The notes under the pieces: generated by a model
Told to the model about the DNA's origin: nothing
What the model saw: the letters and a program-made list of their open reading frames with translations, nothing else
The model's database searches: none
Translations under genes and position numbers: made by a program
Part shown: piece after piece, positions 1-6,422 of the stretch
Numbering within the stretch: the first letter of the stretch is position 1
Layout of the letters: each line of letters starts with the position of its first letter
Assembly (NCBI GenBank): GCA_946183625.1
Contig: CAMHCL010000066.1
Span: forward strand, 1-8,505
Source: an uncultured Lachnospiraceae bacterium
Lineage (GTDB): Bacteria > Bacillota > Clostridia > Lachnospirales > Lachnospiraceae
DNA length: 8,505 bases
Direction of reading: 5' to 3'

Positions 1-930
1 TGAAGATGTTGCAGAAACTGGTGATGAAGTCATAAATGATATAATATAATCAAATAAATTGGTTGGATATGTTCCTTTAGGGAAATGTATGCTGACATTA
101 TTCTTAAAGAAGCTGCTGTTTATGTTATTTAATATGATAAAAGCTGTAACTCCCATGGCTAATATATCAGCTATGAGTTTACATAAAATAGTTATGAATA
201 TGTGTCTGGTGGATTTGTATTCTGAACGAATCAGGTATAGTAATGAGAAAATAAATATAATAACAGCCATATTAAAACAGCATACAATAGATATACCAAA
301 TGTAACGAGGTACATAACAGGCTTTCTCTCTCGGATGATTTTTTCGAGGCCCATGATGACCAGTGGGAGAATGGCCATGGCAGAGAGCCATGTAATATTC
401 ATACCATATCCGACCATTGCGGATGATAAAGCATAGGCAAGTGATAGTCCTAAGTTGAGGAAGGACATATTAGTAAATGGGCTATCTTTTTCATCAATCT
501 TTTTACTATCTGTAGATTCGTTTTTGATATTTGATACATTTGACAAATAGCTGAACATAAGGAATGCAAAAAGACCGGCGAGGGATATCTTTACTATGTA
601 AAGAATATCTAGCACGGCGAGCATGGAAGCCTTAGGGAATATGAGAATGATCATGTTGATTGGATCGGAGAGATAGTAGGTTATAACTGCTGAGAAGTCA
701 TAGCCTGTACCAATACGATTGCTATATACGAATGGATTTCCGGAGGAAACCAGATCATGGAATTCTGTGAGATATGGGAGCATATCCTCATAGCCGGCTG
801 CAGTCATTATATCCTTATTTCCGAATGGTGCAAAACCGCCAATGATAAATCCTATTAGAATAGTAATAAATGGAATGATGAAAGCCAGGGCTTTTACCAG
901 TAATTTCTTATTCTTATCTGAGAGTTTCAT
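1..930 (-). CDS. YfhO-family multi-pass membrane protein (partial, C-terminus outside window)
   Basis: Reading the minus strand from the ATG at 930-928 gives 310 uninterrupted codons to the window edge. The protein opens with a short basic stretch and a hydrophobic segment (about residues 11-33). An extracytoplasmic-type region follows with the pattern YLSDPxN...FPK (about 86-100), then hydrophobic segments near 103-130, 160-192, 204-233 and 244-269. The blocks LAYALSS (164-170) and NITWLSA...LPLVIMGLE (178-196) are typical of the YfhO family, large membrane proteins linked in Firmicutes to glycosylation of cell-wall polymers such as lipoteichoic acid. Full family members are usually 800-900 residues, so roughly a third is seen. 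A polar linker at about 131-154 looks longer than usual. The ribosome site GGAGGT lies at 941-946 (minus strand), 10 nt before the ATG. The gene is divergent from the sugar operon, which suits an envelope glycan role. The exact substrate cannot be read from the sequence. Confidence 0.85.
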   Translation of the reverse strand, partial: MKLSDKNKKLLVKALAFIIPFITILIGFIIGGFAPFGNKDIMTAAGYEDMLPYLTEFHDLVSSGNPFVYSNRIGTGYDFSAVITYYLSDPINMIILIFPKASMLAVLDILYIVKISLAGLFAFLMFSYLSNVSNIKNESTDSKKIDEKDSPFTNMSFLNLGLSLAYALSSAMVGYGMNITWLSAMAILPLVIMGLEKIIRERKPVMYLVTFGISIVCCFNMAVIIFIFSLLYLIRSEYKSTRHIFITILCKLIADILAMGVTAFIILNNINSSFFKNNVSIHFPKGTYPTNLFDYIISFMTSSPVSATSS

Positions 931-968
931 GTATCTAAAGACCTCCGAAATGTATATATAAACTTGCG

Positions 969-984
969 TAAAAATCGATTTTTA
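969..984. promoter_or_regulatory. Perfect 16-bp palindrome in the yfhO-like leader (possible operator)
   Basis: TAAAAATCGATTTTTA is a perfect inverted repeat with no spacer. It sits just downstream of the predicted minus-strand start site and upstream of the YfhO ribosome site. Its position fits a repressor operator, but an AT-rich palindrome in AT-rich DNA can arise by chance. Confidence 0.3.
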
Positions 985-995
985 ACACAACCTTC

Positions 996-1024
996 ATTAT
1001 ATCATGATTGAGTATATTCTTGCA
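996..1024 (-). promoter_or_regulatory. Putative promoter for the yfhO-like gene (extended -10)
   Basis: On the minus strand, TATAAT lies at 1001-996, preceded by TGA, which makes an extended -10 (TGnTATAAT). The -35 position 17 bp upstream (1019-1024) reads TGCAAG and is a poor match, so the extended -10 probably carries recognition. Transcription would begin near 989, leaving a leader of about 60 nt before the ATG. Confidence 0.5.
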
Positions 1025-1057
1025 TCAGAAAATAATTAAAATGTGTCGTATAATTCA

Positions 1058-1081
1058 TACTTTTTCAGAGGCTTAAAAGTA
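1058..1081. promoter_or_regulatory. Inverted repeat upstream of the operon promoter
   Basis: Arms TACTTTT (1058-1064) and AAAAGTA (1075-1081) are separated by 10 nt. The repeat ends about 10 bp before the -35 position of the predicted plus-strand promoter, where an activator might bind. The arms are short and AT-rich, so support is weak. Confidence 0.25.
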
Positions 1082-1090
1082 CCAAAAATA

Positions 1091-1119
1091 TAGTAAATAT
1101 TACAATAATATGTTATAAT
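1091..1119 (+). promoter_or_regulatory. Putative promoter of the sugar-biosynthesis operon
   Basis: TATAAT at 1114-1119 is preceded by TG at 1111-1112, giving an extended -10. With 17-bp spacing the -35 hexamer is TAGTAA (1091-1096), three of six consensus bases. Transcription would start near 1126, about 40 nt before the wecE start codon. No other convincing promoter was seen in the operon, so this one probably drives all plus-strand genes. Confidence 0.55.
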
Positions 1120-1164
1120 TCTAATGTTGGTTTGATGCCATAAGTTTATGCTAGGAGAACTATA

Positions 1165-2292
1165 ATGATCAGCTATAACATAGCTCCATTTACGGATAAG
1201 GTCTTCGATTATATGCAGGATGCTGTAAATATGAAGAAGATATGCGGAGATGGTAAATATACACAGTTTTGTGACAGATGGTTTGAGGTTAATACTGGTG
1301 CGAAGAAGGTCATGCTGACTACTTCGTGCTCACATGCTCTGGAGATGGCGGCACTGCTTCTTGATATAAAGCCAGGGGATGAAGTTATTATGCCATCCTT
1401 TACATTTGTTTCTACTGCAAATGCATTTGTACTTCGAGGTGCGAAGATCGTATATGTCGATATCAGACCTGACACCATGAATATGGATGAGAAGCTGGTG
1501 GAGGATGCCATAACTGACAAGACTAGAGCGATTGTTCCAGTGCATTATGCAGGTGTTGCCTGTGATATGGATACCATCATGGATATTGCAAAGCGTCATA
1601 ACTTAGCGGTAGTAGAGGACGCAGCACAATGCGTTATGTCTAAATATAAAGGCAGAGCGCTGGGATCCATCGGAGATATAGGTTGTTATAGTTTTCATGA
1701 GACTAAGAATTATTCTATGGGCGAAGGTGGTGCCATTCTTCTAAATCGTGAGGAAATGATCGAAGAGGCTGAGATAATCAGAGAGAAGGGTACTAACCGA
1801 AGCAAGTTCTTCCGAGGCCAGGTGGATAAGTACACCTGGGTCGATCAGGGATCATCCTATCTTCCAAGTGATATATTGGCTGCTTATCTCTGGGCACAGC
1901 TGGAGATAGCGGATGATATAAATAATCGCAGAATGACAATCTGGAACAGATATTATAATGAATTAAAAGGCCTTAGAGATAAGGGAATTATCGAACTTCC
2001 AGTCATTCCTGAAGATTGTGATCACAATGCACACATTTTCTATATAAAGCTTAGGAATCTGGATGATAGAACACGATTTATTAATTACATGAAGGATTCA
2101 GATATACTAACAGTATTTCATTATATCCCGCTTCATATCTCGCCGGCTGGTAAGAAATTTGGCGAGTTTCATGGTGAAGACAAGTATACAACAAAGGAAA
2201 GTGAAAGACTGGTTCGACTTCCACTTTATTATTCGTTAGACGACAGTACACAGGGATATATCATAGAACAAGTGAAGCGTTTCTTCGGATGA
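1165..2292 (+). CDS. wecE: dTDP-4-amino-4,6-dideoxygalactose transaminase (WecE/RffA type)
   Basis: This is a 375-residue PLP enzyme of the DegT/DnrJ/EryC1/StrS sugar aminotransferase family. Members of the WecE subgroup convert dTDP-4-keto-6-deoxy-D-glucose plus glutamate into dTDP-Fuc4N in the cytoplasm. Visible landmarks are CGDG (27-30), PGDEVIMPSFTFVSTANA (70-87), PVHYAG (125-130), EDAAQ (151-155, with the Asp contacting the PLP ring), SFHETKN (176-182, K181 being the likely Schiff-base lysine), EKGTNRSxFFRGQVDKYTW and HGEDKYTTKESERL near the C-terminus. These blocks and the length match my recollection of E. coli WecE (376 residues) rather than the more general perosamine or QuiNAc transaminases. 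AGGAG at 1153-1157, 7 nt before the ATG, supports the start. It is the first gene of the operon, directly after the predicted promoter. The amino donor and exact product remain inferred from the family. Confidence 0.92.
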   Translation: MISYNIAPFTDKVFDYMQDAVNMKKICGDGKYTQFCDRWFEVNTGAKKVMLTTSCSHALEMAALLLDIKPGDEVIMPSFTFVSTANAFVLRGAKIVYVDIRPDTMNMDEKLVEDAITDKTRAIVPVHYAGVACDMDTIMDIAKRHNLAVVEDAAQCVMSKYKGRALGSIGDIGCYSFHETKNYSMGEGGAILLNREEMIEEAEIIREKGTNRSKFFRGQVDKYTWVDQGSSYLPSDILAAYLWAQLEIADDINNRRMTIWNRYYNELKGLRDKGIIELPVIPEDCDHNAHIFYIKLRNLDDRTRFINYMKDSDILTVFHYIPLHISPAGKKFGEFHGEDKYTTKESERLVRLPLYYSLDDSTQGYIIEQVKRFFG

Positions 2293-2338
2293 TTTTGCCA
2301 TGGGGTTAACCTTAGGTAGATACCAGAAAGGTAGAGTT

Positions 2339-3133
2339 ATGAATGCGATAGTTACGGGGGCTCGCCGGGGGATTGGCAGAGCGATAGTAGAAAAGTTTGT
2401 AAAGAATGAAATAAATGTATGGGCCTGCTCCAGCCATTTGGATGAGGAGTTTAATCAGATATGCGATGAAATGGCTAAGGATGCTCAGGTAGATAATGGT
2501 CGTAACCATGGTGGGGATGAGGCTGGAAATGAAATGCCTTGGATCATACCCATTGAAATGAATCTCAGTGATGAGGATTCTATTAAAGCTGCATTTAAGA
2601 CCATAGCTGATACGAAGGACAATATTGATATACTTGTAAACTGTGCCGGTGTCGCAAGCAGCGGACTTATGCAGATGACCAGTATGGATACACTTCGTGA
2701 TGTAATGGAAGTTAACTTCATTGGACAGATGTCTCTGACACAGAAAGTGTCGAAAGTGATGATGAGACAGTATAAAAAGGACAAGGGGAACTATTCAATA
2801 GTGAATATTGGCTCCGTAGGTGGTATCGAGGCCAGAGAAGGATATCTGGCATATGGTTCCAGTAAGGCTGCATTTATGTGGGCTACAAGATGTATATCGA
2901 AGGAACTGGCTCCTTATAATATCAGAGTGAACGCAGTTGCTCCTGGACTTATTGATACTGATATGGGGGACTTCAAGAAGGACGTGGAACAGGAGAAAAT
3001 CCTTCAGTCCATAAGTATGAAGAGAAAAGGTACACCTGAAGAGATAGCAGAAGTAGTATATTTCCTTGCTACTGATGCATCTTCCTTTATAACAGGAAGT
3101 ATCATCAATGCTGATGGTGGAAGACTGATATAG
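2339..3133 (+). CDS. Short-chain dehydrogenase/reductase SDR-1 (FabG-like)
   Basis: A 264-residue classical SDR, an NAD(P)-dependent oxidoreductase that interconverts a ketone and an alcohol. The Rossmann motif TGARRGIG is at residues 6-13, the NNAG-type motif reads NCAG at 101-104, and the catalytic residues are S159 and Y172-x3-K176 (YGSSK). The C-terminal end has VAPGLIDTDM and the usual FITGS...DGG. It is somewhat longer than typical FabG (about 245) because of a polar, Gly/Asp/Asn-rich stretch at about residues 42-65, just after the second strand. The reading frame is open from an ATG at 2300, but the ATG at 2339 is preferred: it places the TGxxxGIG motif at the expected distance from the N-terminus and has AAAGG about 7 nt upstream. 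The substrate is unknown. The context suggests a ketone made by the downstream transketolase or on a nucleotide sugar. It lies 46 bp after wecE. Confidence 0.88.
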   Translation: MNAIVTGARRGIGRAIVEKFVKNEINVWACSSHLDEEFNQICDEMAKDAQVDNGRNHGGDEAGNEMPWIIPIEMNLSDEDSIKAAFKTIADTKDNIDILVNCAGVASSGLMQMTSMDTLRDVMEVNFIGQMSLTQKVSKVMMRQYKKDKGNYSIVNIGSVGGIEAREGYLAYGSSKAAFMWATRCISKELAPYNIRVNAVAPGLIDTDMGDFKKDVEQEKILQSISMKRKGTPEEIAEVVYFLATDASSFITGSIINADGGRLI

Positions 3134-3139
3134 ATATGT

Positions 3140-3158
3140 CTGGAGGGATTCCCTCTGG
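3140..3158 (+). other. RNA hairpin in the SDR-1/transketolase intergenic gap
   Basis: CTGGAGGG (3140-3147) can pair with CCCTCTGG (3151-3158) around an ATT loop, giving 8 bp including two G-U pairs. The short run TATATTTT follows. It is too weak in its U-tract to call a terminator inside an operon, but it could be an attenuator or an mRNA processing or stability element. Confidence 0.35.
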
Positions 3159-3168
3159 TATATTTTGG

Positions 3169-3186
3169 CCAGGGCGTAAGACCTGG
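3169..3186 (+). other. Second hairpin upstream of the transketolase ribosome site
   Basis: CCAGG (3169-3173) pairs with CCTGG (3182-3186) across an 8-nt loop. CCAGGG can alternatively pair, with a bulge, with CCCTCTGG of the preceding hairpin, so the two structures may compete. It ends 11 nt before the GGAGAAG ribosome site. Confidence 0.25.
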
Positions 3187-3209
3187 TGGCAGTATTTGGA
3201 GAAGTTGTT

Positions 3210-4268
3210 ATGTATGATATGTCTGAGCAAAACATCATAAGACTTACAGAAATGACCAAGCGAATGAGGCTGAAGGGTCTTGATATGGCTCTGTCCACTG
3301 GGAACGGTGGTTCTCACCTGGGCGGAAGTTTTTCATGTATGGAGATACTGGCGGTACTTTATGGTGAAGTCCTAAATCTGTTTGATGAATCAGAGTTATG
3401 TAAACCGGGACAAAATGAATCAGATGTTACATTATGTAAACCAGAACGGAACGGATCAAACGATACATTATGTAAACTAAGTAAAAACAGAGATATATTC
3501 ATACCTAGCAAGAATCATTGTGTACTGGCACATATACCTGCACTTGCAGAAGCTGGAATCATCTCACAGGATGAATGCCTGGAATTCCAGAAGAATGGTG
3601 GAAGACTGGCTGGATATCCTATGAGACCGGAGATAGGACTTGAGTATTCCGGAGGAAGTCTGGGAATGGCTATATCAGTTGAGATTGGTATGGCTCTGGC
3701 AGAGAAGGAAAAGGAAACGAATGACATCGACTGGAAGAGCCGAAGGAAATTCTACGTCCTAATGGGTGATGCGGAATTAAATGAAGGTTCCATATGGGAA
3801 GCGTTCATGTCGGCAGCACATTTTAAATTAGATAATCTGGTTGCTATCATCGACAGAAATCATCTGTCTTATGATGGCGATACTGAGGAAGTTATGGCGT
3901 TGGGGGATCTGGCGGGTAAGCTGAGAAGCTTTGGCTGGTACGTATCAGAATGTAACGGTCGAGATGTAGGTGATGTCCTCAGTGCATTTGACGAAAGATA
4001 TATCAATGATAAATCGGCAGATATCATGGGACATGGCAATGATAAAGAATATTGGACTTTATCTGAAAATGCATTATGTAAACCACACGCCATAATAGTA
4101 GATACTATAAAAGGAATGGGTGTTTCCTTCATGGAAGGACATCCTGAATTCCATCACAGAAGGCTTTCACAGGCTGAATATGATCAGGCTAGGGCAGAGA
4201 TTTTAGGTGACGTGATGGGTGATGAATTATTATCGGGAGATAAGAATGCAAAGGAGGAAACGGTATGA
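3210..4268 (+). CDS. Transketolase, N-terminal (ThDP pyrophosphate-binding) subunit
   Basis: A 352-residue protein matching the N-terminal half of transketolase, which binds the diphosphate end of thiamine diphosphate through Mg2+. Landmarks are GGSHLGGSFS (33-42), SKNH (the family's SKGH), the metal-binding motif GDAELNEGS (186-194) and the paired Asn at 217 in IIDRNHL, then IKGMGVSFMEG near the C-terminus. The chosen ATG has GGAGAAG at 3198-3204 eight nt upstream; the in-frame GTG at 3186 lacks such a site. The stop overlaps the start of the C-half gene (ATGA), so the two halves are translationally coupled and should form one heteromeric enzyme. The oddity is a low-complexity insertion at about residues 63-98 made of 12-residue repeats beginning LCKP, placed where relatives have a short loop before SKGH, plus a lone LCKP at 289-292. 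The acceptor aldehyde is unknown; a dedicated role in sugar biosynthesis rather than the pentose phosphate pathway is inferred from context. Confidence 0.9.
   Translation: MYDMSEQNIIRLTEMTKRMRLKGLDMALSTGNGGSHLGGSFSCMEILAVLYGEVLNLFDESELCKPGQNESDVTLCKPERNGSNDTLCKLSKNRDIFIPSKNHCVLAHIPALAEAGIISQDECLEFQKNGGRLAGYPMRPEIGLEYSGGSLGMAISVEIGMALAEKEKETNDIDWKSRRKFYVLMGDAELNEGSIWEAFMSAAHFKLDNLVAIIDRNHLSYDGDTEEVMALGDLAGKLRSFGWYVSECNGRDVGDVLSAFDERYINDKSADIMGHGNDKEYWTLSENALCKPHAIIVDTIKGMGVSFMEGHPEFHHRRLSQAEYDQARAEILGDVMGDELLSGDKNAKEETV
3396..3503 (+). repeat. In-frame 36-nt tandem repeat (about 2.3-3 copies) inside the transketolase N-subunit gene
   Basis: Units start at 3396, 3432 and 3468, each with TTATGTAAAC. 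Units 1 and 2 agree at about 27 of 36 positions by my count; unit 3 keeps the 10-nt core and then diverges. Each unit is exactly 12 codons, so the frame is kept: LCKPGQNESDVT, LCKPERNGSNDT, LCKLSKN... The bases just before unit 1 (ATGAATCAGA) repeat the matching part of unit 1, which suggests an older partial copy. Confidence 0.85.
4074..4084 (+). repeat. Isolated copy of the repeat core
   Basis: TTATGTAAACC recurs here, 606 nt after the third tandem copy, again in the same reading phase and encoding LCKP (residues 289-292). It ends a stretch that looks inserted relative to ordinary transketolases. The 10-nt core is also present on the minus strand at 186-177 inside the yfhO-like gene, where it again encodes LCK. 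Confidence 0.6.
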
Positions 4269-5275
4269 GTATTTCCTCTAAAGATATAAGAATGTGGTCC
4301 AGACTTGGACAGCGTGGTACAGCCTTTGGTGTAGCTATGCTGGATGCGGCAGAAGAGCATGACGATATAAAGCTTGTGACTGCTGATCTGTCTCTGCTTT
4401 CGGGAATGGATAGATTTATACAGAAGTATCCGGACAAGTTTTTGAATGTAGGAATAGCCGAGCAGAACATGATCGGTATATCAGCGGGACTTGCTATGAG
4501 TGGCTACAATGTATTTGCTACTACATATGCTTCATTCATCGCTGTGAGATCTCTGGAACATGTGAGACAACATTTGTCCTTCTTAGGATGTAATGTAAAG
4601 ATAATCGGTTCAGCAGCCGGTGTTGTGGCTGCGAAGTCAGGCGTATCACACTGGGCTACGGAAGATATAGCATTTACTAGAGCTCTTCCGAATATGCAGG
4701 TTTTCTCACCCGCAGACAGCCTGGAGACCTATAAGGTCATGGAGTATGCGGCAAATACAGAGGGACCGATGTATATAAGACTAAGCGGAGGACTGAACTG
4801 TCCTATAGTCTATAAAGAAGATTATGATTTTGTCCCTGGCAAACTGGTATGTCTCAAGACTTCAAGGAATGCCAGAGTTGCAATAATTGCGATCGGTCTC
4901 ATGGTTTCCCGTTCACTGGAAGCAGTGAAACTTTTGGAAAGCTCAGAAGAGCATAGTAAGTCTCCGGCAGGCAAAGTAGAGTATGCTGTTTTCAATATGC
5001 ATACGATAAAGCCGCTTGATAAGGAAGGGCTGGACAGGATATTTGCTGAATATGACCTAGTTATAACAGTTGAAGAGCATAATATCTTAGGTGGTATGGG
5101 AAGTGCGGTGGCAGAGTATAAGGCTACCCTCGTTAATACTCCAAGGCAGGTATTTATAGGCTTTAATGATTCATTCTATCCTGCAGGTTCCCAGGACTTC
5201 GTACTTGACGAAGCGGGTCTAAGTGTTGAGAAGATAGCAGAGAGAATAAAAGCTGAAACAGAATTGATAGGGTGA
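4265..5275 (+). CDS. Transketolase, C-terminal (pyrimidine-binding) subunit
   Basis: A 336-residue protein with the transketolase pyrimidine-binding domain followed by the C-terminal domain. The block NVGIAEQNMIGISAGLA contains E66, the glutamate that activates the thiamine ring in this superfamily. It is followed by a FATTYASFIAVRSLEHVR block, then the HWATEDIAFTRALPNMQVFSP region and the EEHNILGGMGSAVAE motif of the C-terminal domain. AGGAGG lies about 7 nt before the ATG, and the start overlaps the stop of the N-half by ATGA, so a 1:1 complex is expected. The LuxE-like gene follows after 7 bp. A short polar stretch (about residues 225-235) looks like a variable loop. DXP synthase and pyruvate dehydrogenase E1 beta share this fold, but the partner gene's SHLGGSFS and GDAELNEGS motifs fit transketolase. 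Confidence 0.9.
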   Translation: MSISSKDIRMWSRLGQRGTAFGVAMLDAAEEHDDIKLVTADLSLLSGMDRFIQKYPDKFLNVGIAEQNMIGISAGLAMSGYNVFATTYASFIAVRSLEHVRQHLSFLGCNVKIIGSAAGVVAAKSGVSHWATEDIAFTRALPNMQVFSPADSLETYKVMEYAANTEGPMYIRLSGGLNCPIVYKEDYDFVPGKLVCLKTSRNARVAIIAIGLMVSRSLEAVKLLESSEEHSKSPAGKVEYAVFNMHTIKPLDKEGLDRIFAEYDLVITVEEHNILGGMGSAVAEYKATLVNTPRQVFIGFNDSFYPAGSQDFVLDEAGLSVEKIAERIKAETELIG

Positions 5276-5282
5276 CTACTAA

Positions 5283-6395
5283 ATGATCGAAGATTTTTAT
5301 GAATTAGAACCATATCAACTGAATAAAGAAGAAAAATCTGAGATCCTGACAAGAGAACTAAAGGAGCTTACGCGACTGCATCGTGAGAGATGTCCTGAAT
5401 ATGCCAGATTCCTAAAGGCAATCGGCTACGACGAGTCTGAAGTAACCAGACCGGAGGATATACCATTCTTTCCTGTCAGAGCATTTAAGGATGTGGACCT
5501 TTTGAGCATTCCGAGAGAAGAGGTTTTTAAGACCATGACTTCCTCAGGAACTACAGGTCAGAGTGTTTCTAAGATTTACGTAGATAAGGAAACAGCCATG
5601 ATCCAGCAGAAGGTTATGGTTAAGATCCTCAGCGATTACTGGGGTAAGAAGAGACTTCCTATGCTGGTTATAGATGCAAAGGCGACTGTACGTAATCGTC
5701 AGCAGTTTACAGCTCGAGGAGCTGCTATCATGGGTCTCCAGATAGTTGCGAGAGACATAGTCTATGCCCTAAATGATGATATGACTCTTAATGTGGAGGC
5801 ATTAAAGGGATTTCTTGAGAAGTACAGTGGTCAGAGATTTATAGTTTTTGGATTTACATTTATCGTATGGCAGCATTTTTATGAGACTGTACGTAATCTG
5901 GATATGGATAATGAATCCAGTACATTTAATATAAAGGATTATGATCTTTCGGAGGCGTTTCTGATGACAGGAGGCGGATGGAAGAAGCTGGTATCAGAGA
6001 GTATCTCTCAGGATGAGTTCAAGAGACGGATGAACGAAGCCTTTGGGATAAAGCACTTCCTGGATCATTATGCCATGGTGGAGCAGACGGGATGTATATA
6101 TGCGGAATGCGAATGTGGACATCTTCATGCCAGCAATTATTCAGATGTGTTCATCAGAGATCCGGAGGATTTCTCGGTGAAGGGTATAGGAGAGAAGGGC
6201 ATTATACAGACAGTTTCAGTGCTGCCACATTCCTATCCGGGGCATTCACTTCTTACAGAGGATGAAGGTGTGATCCTGGGCGAGGATGACTGCCCATGCG
6301 GACGTAAGGGTAAGTATATACAGATTCTTGGCAGAATGAAGAGTGCTGAGCTTAGAGGCTGCAGTGATACGTATGCGGCGAAGATTAACAGATAA
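5283..6395 (+). CDS. LuxE-like acyl-activating enzyme (acyl-protein synthetase family)
   Basis: A 370-residue member of the LuxE/PaaK-related AMP-forming ligase group. Such enzymes adenylate a carboxylic acid with ATP and pass the acyl group to a cysteine or a carrier. The phosphate-binding loop TSSGTTGQS spans about 86-94. Later blocks are FGFTFIVW, LMTGGGWKK and FLDHYAMVEQTG, typical of LuxE. C360, in a RGCSDTY block near the C-terminus, lies where LuxE carries its acyl-cysteine. Cysteines at 271, 276, 278, 337 and 339 with H280/H282 (CECGH and CPCG) could form a metal site. GGGTGA at 5270-5275, overlapping the previous stop, serves as ribosome site 7 nt from the ATG. The LuxC-like gene follows directly, as in the fatty-acid reductase of lux operons. 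With no luxAB here, the likely role is to make an acyl thioester for reduction in glycan synthesis. The acid used is unknown. Confidence 0.87.
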   Translation: MIEDFYELEPYQLNKEEKSEILTRELKELTRLHRERCPEYARFLKAIGYDESEVTRPEDIPFFPVRAFKDVDLLSIPREEVFKTMTSSGTTGQSVSKIYVDKETAMIQQKVMVKILSDYWGKKRLPMLVIDAKATVRNRQQFTARGAAIMGLQIVARDIVYALNDDMTLNVEALKGFLEKYSGQRFIVFGFTFIVWQHFYETVRNLDMDNESSTFNIKDYDLSEAFLMTGGGWKKLVSESISQDEFKRRMNEAFGIKHFLDHYAMVEQTGCIYAECECGHLHASNYSDVFIRDPEDFSVKGIGEKGIIQTVSVLPHSYPGHSLLTEDEGVILGEDDCPCGRKGKYIQILGRMKSAELRGCSDTYAAKINR

Positions 6396-6422
6396 AAAGT
6401 TTAGTGGGAACAAAGGAGAATG

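Noticed and set aside
59..436. Plus-strand open frame of 125 codons
   Set aside because: It is antisense to the yfhO-like gene, which has family motifs across the whole stretch; no ribosome site or recognisable domain was seen.
1049..1054. Additional plus-strand TATAAT
   Set aside because: No acceptable -35 element lies 16-18 bp upstream and there is no TG extension.
1209..1599. Minus-strand open frames within wecE
   Set aside because: They are shadows of a strongly recognised transaminase gene.
2300..2338. Upstream start for SDR-1 at 2300
   Set aside because: It would add 13 residues before a motif that normally lies close to the N-terminus, and it has no Shine-Dalgarno site.
3186..3209. 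GTG start for the transketolase N-subunit
   Set aside because: No ribosome site precedes it, whereas the ATG at 3210 has GGAGAAG at good spacing; the GTG also lies within a predicted hairpin arm.
2795..3298. Minus-strand open frame of 167 codons
   Set aside because: It overlaps the catalytic half of SDR-1 and the start of transketolase, and its translation shows no recognisable motif.
3396..3503. CRISPR-like array (36-nt repeat period)
   Set aside because: The units are contiguous with no spacers, are multiples of three, and lie in frame inside a conserved gene.
3210..5275. Transketolase broken by a frameshift
   Set aside because: The two halves meet at a clean ATGA overlap, the second has its own AGGAGG site, and split transketolases are a known natural arrangement.
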